Translations under genes and position numbers: made by a program | The notes under the pieces: model-generated | Database searches by the model: none | What the model was told of the DNA's origin: nothing | Seen by the model: the letters and a program-made list of their open reading frames with translations, nothing else | In this document: positions 1 to 6,557 of the stretch, in pieces | Layout of the letters: each line of letters begins with the position of its first letter | Position numbering within the stretch: the stretch's first letter is position 1 | Assembly (NCBI GenBank): GCA_016218095.1 | Contig: JACREV010000024.1 | Coordinates: forward strand, 1-11,941 | DNA: 11,941 bases | Reading direction: 5' to 3' | Origin: Deltaproteobacteria bacterium | GTDB lineage: Bacteria; Desulfobacterota; GWC2-55-46

Positions 1-286
1 GTCTATCACGAAAAAGGACGTACTGCATGCGGCGGAGCTCGCCCGATTAGAGCTCACGGCAGAGGAGCAGGACCTCTACACGGAACAGCTCTCGCGCATA
101 CTCAACTATGTGGAGAAGCTCTCCGAGCTCGATACAAAGGGTGTCGCGCCGACGACCTACACCGTGCCTTTGAAGACCGTCATGCGCGCTGATGAATCAA
201 AGCCGTCCCTTCCGCATGAGGAGGCGCTCTCGAACGCGCCGGACTCCGACAGGGGCTGCTTCAAAGTACCTAAGATAATCGAATAA
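1..286 (+). CDS. gatC: GatC, glutamyl/aspartyl-tRNA amidotransferase subunit C (start codon cut)
   Basis: GatC is the small helical subunit that wraps GatA and GatB together in the cytoplasmic tRNA-dependent amidotransferase. That enzyme converts Glu-tRNA(Gln) or Asp-tRNA(Asn) to the correct amide form. Frame 2 reads SITKKDVLHAAELARLELT from the first full codon and ends PKIIE, 94 codons before TAA at 284-286. Base 1 is a G that would be the last base of an ATG, GTG or TTG start, giving about 95 residues, the normal family length. The 'V..AAELARLELT..E' opening and the later 'MRADE..PSLP.EEAL.NAPD' segment are typical of GatC. gatA follows after 24 bp, so the genes are almost certainly co-transcribed. 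The start codon and promoter lie outside the window. Confidence 0.95.
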   Translation, partial: SITKKDVLHAAELARLELTAEEQDLYTEQLSRILNYVEKLSELDTKGVAPTTYTVPLKTVMRADESKPSLPHEEALSNAPDSDRGCFKVPKIIE

Positions 287-310
287 GGAAGATAACAAAG
301 GAGCCTGCAA

Positions 311-1771
311 TTGGACCTGAACTCTCTTACCATACACGCGCTCTCCGAGAAGCTCTCGAAGAAAGAGGTATCCTCTGTCGAGGCTACGAAGGCGTACCTT
401 GAAAGGATCGGAGTGGTCGACGCCCGGATAAAGGCATTCCTCATCGTCACCGCAGACGAGGCCTTGAAGCAGGCCGAAGAGGCCGACAAGAGGCGCGCGC
501 AAAATAATAACGTAACGCCCCTTACAGGCGTCCCTGTATCGGTCAAGGACATATTCTGCACAAAAGGCATAAGGACTACTTGCGCGTCGAAAATACTTGC
601 GGGCTTCGTCCCTCCTTACGACTCGACCGTCGTCGCAAGGCTTAAGGACGCGGGCGCGGTCATCCTCGGCAAGAACAACATGGACGAGTTCGCGATGGGC
701 TCCTCAACTGAGAACTCGGCGTTCCAGAAGACCGCGAACCCCTGGGCGCTGGACAGAGTCCCCGGCGGCTCCTCTGGCGGCTCGGCGGCCTCGGTCGCGG
801 CCCTTGAGTGCGCGGCCTCGGTCGGCACCGATACCGGAGGCTCTATACGCCAGCCCGCGGCGCTCTGCGGGGTCGTCGGCCTCAAGCCCACCTACGGCAG
901 GGTGTCGAGGTTCGGGATGATAGCCTTCGCGTCGTCCCTCGACCAGGCGGGGCCTTTCACGAGGGATACAAAGGACTCCGCCATCATGCTCAAGGCCATG
1001 GCGGGCTTTGACCCGAAGGACTCGACATCCATCGACGTACCGGTGCCGGACTATCTCTCTGAAATTGAAAAGGGTGTGGCAGGCCTTAAGATTGGAATAC
1101 CGAAAGAATACTTCATAGAGGGGATGGACGCGGAGGTAGAATCCTCCGTGAGAGAGGCGCTTAAGATACTCGAGAAGGAAGGGGCCGAGCTCGTGGACGT
1201 GTCGTTGCCGCACACCGAGTACGCGGTAGCGGTCTATTATCTCGTAGCCACCGCCGAGGCCTCGAGCAACCTCGCAAGGTACGACGGAGTAAAGTATGGG
1301 CTACGCGTGAACGAATCGGGCAACCTCCTCGACATGTACAAGAAGACGAGGGACAGGGGCTTCGGGGGCGAGGTGAAGCGGAGGATAATGCTCGGCACAT
1401 ATTCGCTCTCAGCGGGATACTACGACGCGTACTATAAGAAGGCGTCAGAGGTGCGGACACTCATAAAGAACGACTTCGAGACGGCGTTCAAGACATGCGA
1501 CGTTATCGTAACCCCGACCTCTCCTACCCCAGCCTTCAGGTTCGGGGAAAAGGTCGCGGACCCGCTTACGATGTATCTATCCGACATATTCACGATATCG
1601 TGCAACCTTGCGGGCATCCCCGGCATATCGATCCCGTGCGGGTTCACGAAAGAGAACTTGCCGATAGGCCTTCAGATACTCGGGAAGTCTCTCGACGAAT
1701 CAACGGTGCTTCGCGCCGCGCGCGCGTACGAGCGCGCCTCGGGGGCTTCTTTAAAGGCCCCGGCGCTTTAA
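311..1771 (+). CDS. gatA: GatA, amidotransferase subunit A (amidase signature family)
   Basis: GatA is the glutaminase subunit. It releases ammonia from glutamine and passes it to GatB, which amidates Glu-tRNA(Gln) or Asp-tRNA(Asn). The 486-residue product has the complete Ser-cisSer-Lys triad of amidase-signature enzymes: Lys79 in GVPVSVKD, Ser154 in the PGGSSGGSAA glycine/serine-rich loop, and Ser178 in GTDTGGSIRQP. The numbering matches well-studied GatA proteins, and the length is normal. The start is TTG at 311: AAGGAG at 298-303 lies 7 bases upstream, and the first residues (MDLNSLTIHALS) align with GatA N-termini. gatC is 24 bp upstream and gatB 25 bp downstream, giving the usual gatCAB order. 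No missing residues or frameshifts were seen. Confidence 0.98.
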   Translation: MDLNSLTIHALSEKLSKKEVSSVEATKAYLERIGVVDARIKAFLIVTADEALKQAEEADKRRAQNNNVTPLTGVPVSVKDIFCTKGIRTTCASKILAGFVPPYDSTVVARLKDAGAVILGKNNMDEFAMGSSTENSAFQKTANPWALDRVPGGSSGGSAASVAALECAASVGTDTGGSIRQPAALCGVVGLKPTYGRVSRFGMIAFASSLDQAGPFTRDTKDSAIMLKAMAGFDPKDSTSIDVPVPDYLSEIEKGVAGLKIGIPKEYFIEGMDAEVESSVREALKILEKEGAELVDVSLPHTEYAVAVYYLVATAEASSNLARYDGVKYGLRVNESGNLLDMYKKTRDRGFGGEVKRRIMLGTYSLSAGYYDAYYKKASEVRTLIKNDFETAFKTCDVIVTPTSPTPAFRFGEKVADPLTMYLSDIFTISCNLAGIPGISIPCGFTKENLPIGLQILGKSLDESTVLRAARAYERASGASLKAPAL

Positions 1772-1796
1772 AAATCCAAACGAGGATTATCAAGGG

Positions 1797-3233
1797 ATGA
1801 AATACGAATCCGTCATAGGGCTTGAGGTCCACGCCCAGCTCCTTACCGACTCCAAGCTCTTCTGCGCCTGCTCGACGAAGTTCGGCTCCGGGCCGAACAC
1901 ACAGGTCTGCCCGGTCTGCCTGGGCCTGCCCGGCGTGCTCCCGGTGCTCAACAGGCGCGCCGTCGAGTACGCGGTAAAGATGGCGCTTGCCGTCGACTGC
2001 AGGGTGAACGCAAAGAGCGTCTTCGCGAGGAAGAACTACTTCTACCCGGACCTCCCCAAAGGGTATCAGATATCCCAGTACACGGAGCCCTTGGCCGAGC
2101 ACGGCTATCTCGACATAGACACGAACGGCGGCAAGAGGATAGGCATAACCCGCATACACATGGAAGAGGACGCGGGGAAGCTCCTCCACGGCGAAGGCGC
2201 GGAAGACGCCGGGTACAGCTTCGTCGACCTCAACAGGGCGGGGGTGCCGCTTATCGAGATAGTCTCAGAGCCCGACATGCGCTCTGCGGACGAGGCGCAG
2301 GCTTACCTGAAGTCGCTCCGCGACATACTCGTATATCTGGAAATTTGCAGCGGCAACATGGAGGAGGGGAGTTTCCGTTGCGACGCGAACGTCTCCATAA
2401 GGCTTGTCGGCGCCGAGAAGCTCGGCACAAAGGCCGAGCTCAAGAACATGAACTCCTTCAAGTTCGTCAAAGAGGCGATTGAGTACGAGATAGAGCGGCA
2501 GATAGACGTGGTGGAATCCGGCGGCAAGGTCGTGCAGGAGACCCGCCTCTTCGATTCAGCCAAGGGCATCACGGCCTCCATGAGGTCGAAGGAGGAGGCG
2601 CACGACTACCGCTACTTCCCTGACCCTGACCTCCTGCCGCTCGTCGTAAGCACCGGCCTGATCGAAGAGCAGAGAAAGACCCTCCCCGAGCTACCCGAGG
2701 CGAAGAGGGTCCGGTTCATAAAGGACTACTCCATCCCGGCCTACGACGCGGGGGTGCTCACCGCATCCAAAGACCTCGCCAACTACTATGAAGAGGTCGT
2801 AAAGGTGACAAATGAGCCGAAGGTCTCCTCGAACTGGGTCATGGGCGAGCTCTTGAGGCTCCTTAAGGAAGACGGAAGGGATGTGAAAGACTGCGCCGTC
2901 GCCCCTGCTTCCATAGCCGAGCTTGTCGAGATGATAAAGAAAGGCGAGATAAGCGGCAAGATGGCCAAAGAGGTCTTCGAGGCGATGTACAAGACCGGGA
3001 AGCCGCCGAAGGAGATAGTCAAGTCAAAGGGCATGGCCCAGATATCGAATGAGGACGAGCTATCGAGGATAATCGACGAGGTCATCGCCGGAAACCCCGA
3101 TAACTTCGCGAGGTACAAGGCGGGCCGGGTACAGCTCTTCGGGTTCTTTGTCGGCGAGACGATGAAGGCTACAAAGGGACAGGCGAACCCCCAGGTGATA
3201 AACAAGCTCCTCAAGGAAAAACTCGATAAGTAA
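1797..3233 (+). CDS. gatB: GatB, amidotransferase subunit B
   Basis: GatB is the kinase and amidotransferase subunit. It phosphorylates the misacylated Glu or Asp on the tRNA and then amidates it with ammonia from GatA. The 478-residue protein opens with YESVIGLEVHAQL. It has four cysteines placed for a zinc site (Cys23, Cys25, Cys38 and Cys41, in FCAC and CPVCLGLPG). These are followed by the hallmark motifs KNYFYPDLPKGYQISQY and HMEEDAGKLLH, and by ANVSIR and ELKNMNSF further on. The last 150 or so residues form the helical GatB/YqeY tail that holds the tRNA. Length and motif order are normal. GAGGA at 1782-1786 can serve as ribosome binding site. A strong terminator lies 24 bp after the stop, so gatB is the last gene of its operon. 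Confidence 0.98.
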   Translation: MKYESVIGLEVHAQLLTDSKLFCACSTKFGSGPNTQVCPVCLGLPGVLPVLNRRAVEYAVKMALAVDCRVNAKSVFARKNYFYPDLPKGYQISQYTEPLAEHGYLDIDTNGGKRIGITRIHMEEDAGKLLHGEGAEDAGYSFVDLNRAGVPLIEIVSEPDMRSADEAQAYLKSLRDILVYLEICSGNMEEGSFRCDANVSIRLVGAEKLGTKAELKNMNSFKFVKEAIEYEIERQIDVVESGGKVVQETRLFDSAKGITASMRSKEEAHDYRYFPDPDLLPLVVSTGLIEEQRKTLPELPEAKRVRFIKDYSIPAYDAGVLTASKDLANYYEEVVKVTNEPKVSSNWVMGELLRLLKEDGRDVKDCAVAPASIAELVEMIKKGEISGKMAKEVFEAMYKTGKPPKEIVKSKGMAQISNEDELSRIIDEVIAGNPDNFARYKAGRVQLFGFFVGETMKATKGQANPQVINKLLKEKLDK

Positions 3234-3257
3234 AGGCCTCCTGATTTTAAAAACCCA

Positions 3258-3283
3258 AAAGGCCCGGCTTTCGCCGGGCCTTT
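3258..3283. terminator. Intrinsic terminator of gatCAB, probably working in both directions
   Basis: AAAGGCCCGGC (3258-3268), a TTTC loop and GCCGGGCCTTT (3273-3283) make a perfect 11-bp stem. It is followed on the + strand by GTAGTTTTT and a long AT-rich run. On the - strand the stem is followed by TTTTGGGTTTTTAAAA. It lies between the convergent gatCAB and universal stress protein operons, so it could stop transcription from both sides. It is the closest strong hairpin to the gatB stop codon. Confidence 0.9.
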
Positions 3284-3430
3284 GTAGTTTTTGGGAATTA
3301 TTATTATTGTTGTTTATTCTTTGTTATTTTTCAAAAAACCCCGGGCATAGGTGAACGAAGCATAAGGGAGGAAGAGGCGAGCGCGCCGGGGGAGATTAGA
3401 CGCGAAGCGCTCTAAGTGGAGCGCGAGCGG

Positions 3431-3520
3431 TCCTCGCCGGACTGGCAAAGTTCGTATCGAGACGATTAGTTTACCCTTACCTCAATAGCTTCCGAAGAAC
3501 TCTGGCGCCGCGCCGAGCGG
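3431..3520 (+). repeat. 90-bp interspersed repeat, copy 1 (inserted in copy A)
   Basis: It begins TCCTCGCCGGACTGGCAAAG and ends GCGCCGAGCGG. Related copies lie at 6212-6300 and 6301-6389, with a shortened inverted copy at 6480-6527. The other copy of the host repeat (11549-11706) lacks this segment, so this is a true insertion compared with an empty site. The insertion is bounded by CGAGCGG on both sides (3424-3430 and 3514-3520), consistent with a target duplication or with an element carrying its own flank. It has no coding capacity. Confidence 0.85.
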
Positions 3521-3561
3521 ATGGGGGAGGAAGAAAGCGAGTGAACCCTATGCCCAAAAAA

Positions 3562-3573
3562 GCCCGGCAGGGC
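3562..3573 (-). terminator. Weak terminator candidate downstream of the - strand operon
   Basis: Read on the - strand, GCCC-TGCC-GGGC is followed directly by TTTTTT (3561 down to 3556). The stem is only 4 bp, so the site is weak. It is 50 bp past the stop of the small membrane protein gene. The stronger bidirectional hairpin at 3258-3283 lies further on and may do the real work. Confidence 0.25.
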
Positions 3574-3622
3574 GCAAAAGGCCTTTGAGCAACCCACACT
3601 GGGTCTCAAAAAAATTCATTTT

Positions 3623-3799
3623 TTAACCCGTCCTCGACTCAAAAACCCCCGCCAACACCAACGCCCCTCCTCCTAAAAAAAGCGCCAAAAGAAAAACACC
3701 CGGTACAAGCCCGGCCTTGAGACCTAAAAGGGCGTTAAGGAAGCCGAGCCCCAAAAGGACGCTTCCGAAGAACTTCTTTCCCGCGCCTCTCCGTCTCAT
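3623..3799 (-). CDS. Small two-helix membrane protein, 58 residues, unknown function
   Basis: The reading frame starts with ATG at 3799-3797, which overlaps the TGA of the radical SAM gene (3798-3796) as ATGA, and ends with TAA at 3625-3623. AAGGT at 3811-3807 lies 7 bases upstream. The product begins MRRRGAGKKFFGS, a basic stretch expected to stay in the cytoplasm. It then has two hydrophobic segments, at about residues 10-28 (FFGSVLLGLGFLNALLGL) and 31-53 (LVPGVFLLALFLGGGALVL and onward), joined by a short KAG turn. It ends FESRTG. Glycines spaced in small-residue patterns suggest helix packing. The start overlap and the operon position argue that it is translated together with the radical SAM protein. 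I recognise no family. It could be a membrane anchor or partner for the upstream enzyme, but that is inference. Confidence 0.72.
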   Translation of the reverse strand: MRRRGAGKKFFGSVLLGLGFLNALLGLKAGLVPGVFLLALFLGGGALVLAGVFESRTG

Positions 3800-4992
3800 C
3801 CCCTGTACCTTGATTTAATCTCGGCCATCACATCGGGCGTTATCTCGGGGAGCCCCTTCGCCTGCGCGTACCTCTCGACACCCTTCTTGACCATCGGCCT
3901 TAAAAACGCCGGGACCTTTGAAAGCCTCTCTATCGCCTCTTCCGTCCACAGAGGCTCGCCCTTATCCAAGGCGGCCTTGCCCTCAGGCTCGTACGAGCAC
4001 CAGGCGTCCTCGCCCATGACGTCCCCGGTATCGGAGAGCGCCCTGGCCCTGCACCCGCCGCAGGTCTCGGCGAATTCGCATTCCCTGCAACGGCCCTTGA
4101 GCGAGGGCGCGGCGAGGAGCTTAAACGATGCGTCCCGTGCGATGATCTCCGCGATGGAAAAGTCTCTCAAACTCATCGATTGTTTTGTGACAGGCATGTA
4201 CGGGCACGGGGTCACGAGACCCTCGGGGGATATCCTCATGTATCCTTTTCCGGCGATGCACCCCGATGTGCCTGTTGAGAGGGCCGATGAAGGTCCAGAG
4301 AGCCTCAATATGTGCGGGGCGCATCGCGCGCGCGCTGCAACACCGCCTTCACCGGAGATTTCAATAATATCTTTCAGCGCCTCTTCGTATTCGGAAGGTG
4401 TTATGTCGCTCATCTTCTCCCCCCTGCCCGTGCATACGAGGAAGAAGAAGTGGACGGCGCGCGCGCCGGTCTTTCCCGCGAACGAGGCGAGTCTGCTGAG
4501 CCTCCCCAGGTTCTCCTTCACGACCGTCGCGTGAATCTGAAAATCCACGCCGGCTTCCTTAAGATACTCGAGCCCCTCGATGGTCTTCTGCCACGCGCCT
4601 TCCATTCCACGGAAGCCGTCGTGAAAGGATGGAGATGCCGAATCGACGCTCACACCCGCGCCCTTTATGCCGCTATCACGGATGCGCCCTGCGGCTTCTC
4701 TGTCTATGAGCGTCCCGTTCGTCCCGAGTACGACCGTAAGCCCTTTTGAATTTGCGTATGATGCGACCTCGAATATATCCGGCCGGAGGAGCGGCTCGCC
4801 GCCAGTAAGGATGAGCATCGCGCCCGGAGCTTCGTCCGCTATCTTATCGACAAACCCGAAGGCCTCGGCGGTAGAGACGTCGTCCCTCCCATCGAGCTCG
4901 CCTGCGTCAAGGTAGCAGTGGGCGCATTTCAAGTTGCACCTTTTTGTGATGTTCCATGAGATGAGGAAGGGTTTTGTGGAGGGGTCCGTCAT
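3796..4992 (-). CDS. AhbD/NirJ-like radical SAM protein with twitch/SPASM-type cysteines and a C-terminal PCP_red-like domain
   Basis: Residues 1-210 are a radical SAM core. C19xxxC23xxC26 (CNLKCAHC) should bind the SAM-cleaving [4Fe-4S] cluster, and TGGEPLLR (63-70) binds SAM. Cys224 (RCAPHILR), Cys245 (GCIAGKGY), Cys263 (TPCPYMPV), Cys302, Cys305, Cys311, Cys314 (CGGCRARA) and Cys332 match the auxiliary-cluster region of the heme-pathway enzymes AhbC, AhbD and NirJ and of related SPASM proteins. The order CAPxxxR, GCIAG, PCxYxP, CxxC, CGGCRARA, TGDxxxEDxxC is close to AhbD. Residues 349-398 (W349, EA, IPxFxR-like, KK, ITP) look like the small PCP_red domain found at the C-terminus of ChlB/BchB. 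The upstream stress protein gene ends in the same module and overlaps by ATGA. Tetrapyrrole or peptide modification are both possible; no other heme-pathway gene lies in the window, so the substrate is unknown. Confidence 0.88.
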   Translation of the reverse strand: MTDPSTKPFLISWNITKRCNLKCAHCYLDAGELDGRDDVSTAEAFGFVDKIADEAPGAMLILTGGEPLLRPDIFEVASYANSKGLTVVLGTNGTLIDREAAGRIRDSGIKGAGVSVDSASPSFHDGFRGMEGAWQKTIEGLEYLKEAGVDFQIHATVVKENLGRLSRLASFAGKTGARAVHFFFLVCTGRGEKMSDITPSEYEEALKDIIEISGEGGVAARARCAPHILRLSGPSSALSTGTSGCIAGKGYMRISPEGLVTPCPYMPVTKQSMSLRDFSIAEIIARDASFKLLAAPSLKGRCRECEFAETCGGCRARALSDTGDVMGEDAWCSYEPEGKAALDKGEPLWTEEAIERLSKVPAFLRPMVKKGVERYAQAKGLPEITPDVMAEIKSRYRG

Positions 4993-6167
4993 CTACCGAG
5001 GCGCTCCCTGACCTTACGCATGAATTGAGGGGTTATCACCGCGACACCATCTTTCCGCGCCGCGTCTTCGGCCATCTTCTTCACCATCTGCCGGACGAAA
5101 GAGGGGATAGACGAGAGTATCTTCTCTGCCTCTGAGTCCCATTCCACGCCAGATGCGGACGTTTGAGGCAACGCCGCCTTTTTCGATGTAATGAGTATAT
5201 TGCACGGCGCTTCGCGAAGGCAATTCTCCGCGACAGACCCTATATCGAGCATATCGGTCGCGTGCGCGCCGGTACGACCGAGCGCGAGTATAAAGGGCAT
5301 CTCCGTACGGCAGTACCTGATCATCTCTGCCGAGGCCTTGCCTGAAAGGAGGGTCGTCTTGAGGTTTACGCCTTTTGCTCCCGCCATCTTCGCGGCTCCC
5401 TCAAGGTGGCCGGCGTAAATATGGGCAAGCCCCTTGTCTATTATCTCGTCGTGAAGCTTTTCCTGCTCCTTGAAGCGGAAGAGCCTCCCCGCCTCCTCCG
5501 ACAATACCCCTGCTATCGAGCGGAAGGCGGTCCTGTGGAAGTCGGGGTCGAACGCGCTTACGGCCTCGACACCTGTTTTGAAAATTTTTGAGAGATAAAT
5601 AGCCGCGTCCAGCGCACCGAAAGACGCGGTGCTTCCGTCTATCGCGGCGACAATTTCGCCTGAAGGCCCGGAGAACGAGGCGTCCTTCATTATAAGGAGG
5701 TCGGTCTTTACGCGCCTTGCGACCCTCTCGACGACGGACCCTATCCTCGAGAGCCCGGTCTTTCCGAGCCCGTGAGCGCCCATTACCACGAGGTCGTAGG
5801 GGTTCTCTTCCGCCTCTTTGACTATCTCTTCGAAGTTCTTGCCTTCCCTGCTGACACCAATTGCGCTTAGCCCCAGCCCTTCGGCCCTCGCGAGGAAGGG
5901 CGCGATGTAGGAGTCCGAAATAATCTTGAGCCCCTGTTCTATGAGCCCCGCGTGTACCGCCCGCTGCTCTTTCAACTTCTCTTCGGCCTTGTATTCGGGG
6001 GGGAGCCCGCCTTCCATCTCTTTGAACCGCTCGCTATGGAGCCGGGCCGCGTATACGTGACAGCCGGCGACGGTCGCGCGCGAGGTAACAGCGATGCGTA
6101 ACCCCGCCTCCACGCCTGAGTTGGCGTAATCCGAGTTATCAAGACAGAAGAGTATATTCCTGTACAT
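4989..6167 (-). CDS. Tandem universal stress protein (UspA-UspA) with a C-terminal PCP_red-like domain
   Basis: The 392-residue product has two Usp folds. The first (about 1-162) opens MYRNILFCLDNS and carries the ATP-binding signature G130xxG133-x9-G143S144 within MGAHGLGKTGLSRIGS. The second (about 170-330) opens EIVAAIDGSTAS and carries G297xxG300-x9-G310S311. Both signatures are intact, so ATP binding is likely at both sites. Residues 343-392 form a short helical tail that matches the end of the downstream radical SAM protein: W343, EA, L, IPSFVR, MVKK, ITP. I start at 6167 because MYRNIL is the normal Usp opening. The frame is open for 23 more codons upstream, but those run into the repeat at 6212. 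The gene is first in its operon, and its TGA overlaps the next ATG. Usp proteins usually sense or buffer stress; the partner here is probably the radical SAM enzyme (inference). Confidence 0.88.
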   Translation of the reverse strand: MYRNILFCLDNSDYANSGVEAGLRIAVTSRATVAGCHVYAARLHSERFKEMEGGLPPEYKAEEKLKEQRAVHAGLIEQGLKIISDSYIAPFLARAEGLGLSAIGVSREGKNFEEIVKEAEENPYDLVVMGAHGLGKTGLSRIGSVVERVARRVKTDLLIMKDASFSGPSGEIVAAIDGSTASFGALDAAIYLSKIFKTGVEAVSAFDPDFHRTAFRSIAGVLSEEAGRLFRFKEQEKLHDEIIDKGLAHIYAGHLEGAAKMAGAKGVNLKTTLLSGKASAEMIRYCRTEMPFILALGRTGAHATDMLDIGSVAENCLREAPCNILITSKKAALPQTSASGVEWDSEAEKILSSIPSFVRQMVKKMAEDAARKDGVAVITPQFMRKVRERLGR

Positions 6168-6211
6168 GCGCCCTATTTTATCATAATTGCGCCAAACAAA
6201 AAAAGCGGGGG

Positions 6212-6300
6212 TCCTCGCCGGACGGGCAAAGTTCATATAGAGATGACTTGATTACTCTATCCTCGAGAGCTCCCGAAGGATTTTGGCTGTGCGCCGAGCA
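6212..6300 (+). repeat. 90-bp interspersed repeat, copy 2 (tandem with copy 3)
   Basis: It begins TCCTCGCCGGACGGGCAAAG and ends GCGCCGAGCA, 89 bp. It matches copy 1 (3431-3520) at both ends and through the CATATAGAG, CCCGAAG and TGGC-GCGCCGAG regions, while the centre has diverged. The sequence just before it contains AGCGGGGG, the same AGCG seen beside other copies. ATAGAG and CTCTAT in the centre can pair. It lies 45 bp upstream of the universal stress protein start, so it may carry or displace that operon's promoter. Confidence 0.85.
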
Positions 6301-6389
6301 CCCTCGCCGGACGGGCAAATTCATATCGAGTTGTAAAAGGGTTTGTTGGACTGAGGATTCCCTGGACGACTTTGGCTGGCGCCGAGCGG
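6301..6389 (+). repeat. 90-bp interspersed repeat, copy 3
   Basis: It begins CCCTCGCCGGACGGGCAAAT and ends GGCGCCGAGCGG, 89 bp, directly abutting copy 2 with no spacer. It shares CATATCGAG with copy 1 and GGA-TTTTGGC-like sequence near the 3' end with copy 2. The head-to-tail arrangement and equal length set the unit boundaries clearly. Confidence 0.85.
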
Positions 6390-6413
6390 CCCCGCTTTAA
6401 TCTAATCAAATCT

Positions 6414-6544
6414 GTCATTGCGAGCGCGGCGAAAATCTGATCTTTTCAAAATCAACCCATTGAGATTGCTTCGTCGCTACCTCGGCTGGGCAAAGCCGCT
6501 TGATATGGATTTGCCGATCGGCGAGGACCGCTCCTCGCAATGAC
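6414..6544. repeat. Inverted-end interspersed element (GTCATTGCGAG ... CTCGCAATGAC), interrupted
   Basis: GTCATTGCGAG at 6414-6424 and CTCGCAATGAC at 6534-6544 are perfect 11-bp inverted repeats enclosing about 109 bp. Inside is GAGATTGCTTCGTCGCT, which belongs to a widespread bacterial intergenic repeat of this sequence (from memory of many genomes). The right arm is split from it by a shortened inverted copy of the 90-bp repeat (6480-6527). Removing the insert rejoins TTCGTCGCT with CCTCGCAATGAC. The element lies 13 bp past the stop codon of the endonuclease Q-like gene and may form that transcript's 3' structure. Confidence 0.75.
6480..6527 (-). repeat. 90-bp interspersed repeat, copy 4 (inverted, internally shortened)
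   Basis: On the - strand it reads TCCTCGCCGATCGGCAAAT, CCATATCAAG, then a short link to CAGCCGAGG. It keeps the first 29 or so bases and the last 9 or so of the 90-bp repeat but has lost about 40 bp of the centre. CGCT lies on both sides (6475-6478 and 6529-6532), which is AGCG on the element's own strand. The same AGCG borders the other copies. Confidence 0.65.
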
Positions 6545-6557
6545 GACCAAGGTTTCT

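Larger units (their letters stand above)
3342..3590 (+). repeat. Structured interspersed repeat, copy A, interrupted by a 90-bp repeat
   Basis: This stretch aligns with 11549-11706 over its full length once the 90-bp insert at 3431-3520 is removed. Shared blocks include GGCGAGCGCGCCGGGG, AGATTAGACGCGAAGCGCTC, GCGAGCGG, TGGGGGAGG and GCGCAAAAGG. The ends GGGCATAGG (3343-3351) and CCTATGCCC (3547-3555) are perfect 9-bp inverted repeats. Inside, GCGCTC (3407-3412) and GAGCGC (3419-3424) can form a small hairpin. No reading frame is shared with copy B, so the element is non-coding. It could be a folded RNA, a REP/MITE-like DNA element or a remnant; the sequence does not decide between these. Confidence 0.8.

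Noticed and set aside
1644..2189. - strand open frame across the gatA-gatB junction
   Set aside because: It is an antisense shadow in GC-rich sequence. Both gat genes are certain.
3796..4992. Radical SAM protein as a true heme synthase (AhbD) or heme d1 enzyme (NirJ)
   Set aside because: Motifs are similar, but no ahbA, ahbB, ahbC or nir genes are nearby, and the extra C-terminal domain and the Usp partner are atypical. I keep only a family-level call.
6180..6208. Promoter for the universal stress protein operon with TATGAT at 6185-6180
   Set aside because: The -10-like hexamer is reasonable, but no -35 match lies 16-18 bp upstream, and transcription would begin only about 6 bases before the ATG.
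6168..6236. In-frame upstream extension of the universal stress protein (23 extra codons)
   Set aside because: The extra residues (MNFARPARTP...) do not look like Usp and are read from the end of a 90-bp repeat. MYRNIL at 6167 is the normal Usp start.
6212..6389. Two tandem 89-bp units as a possible CRISPR array
   Set aside because: The units abut with no unique spacers, are too long for CRISPR repeats and are only two in number. Other copies are dispersed.
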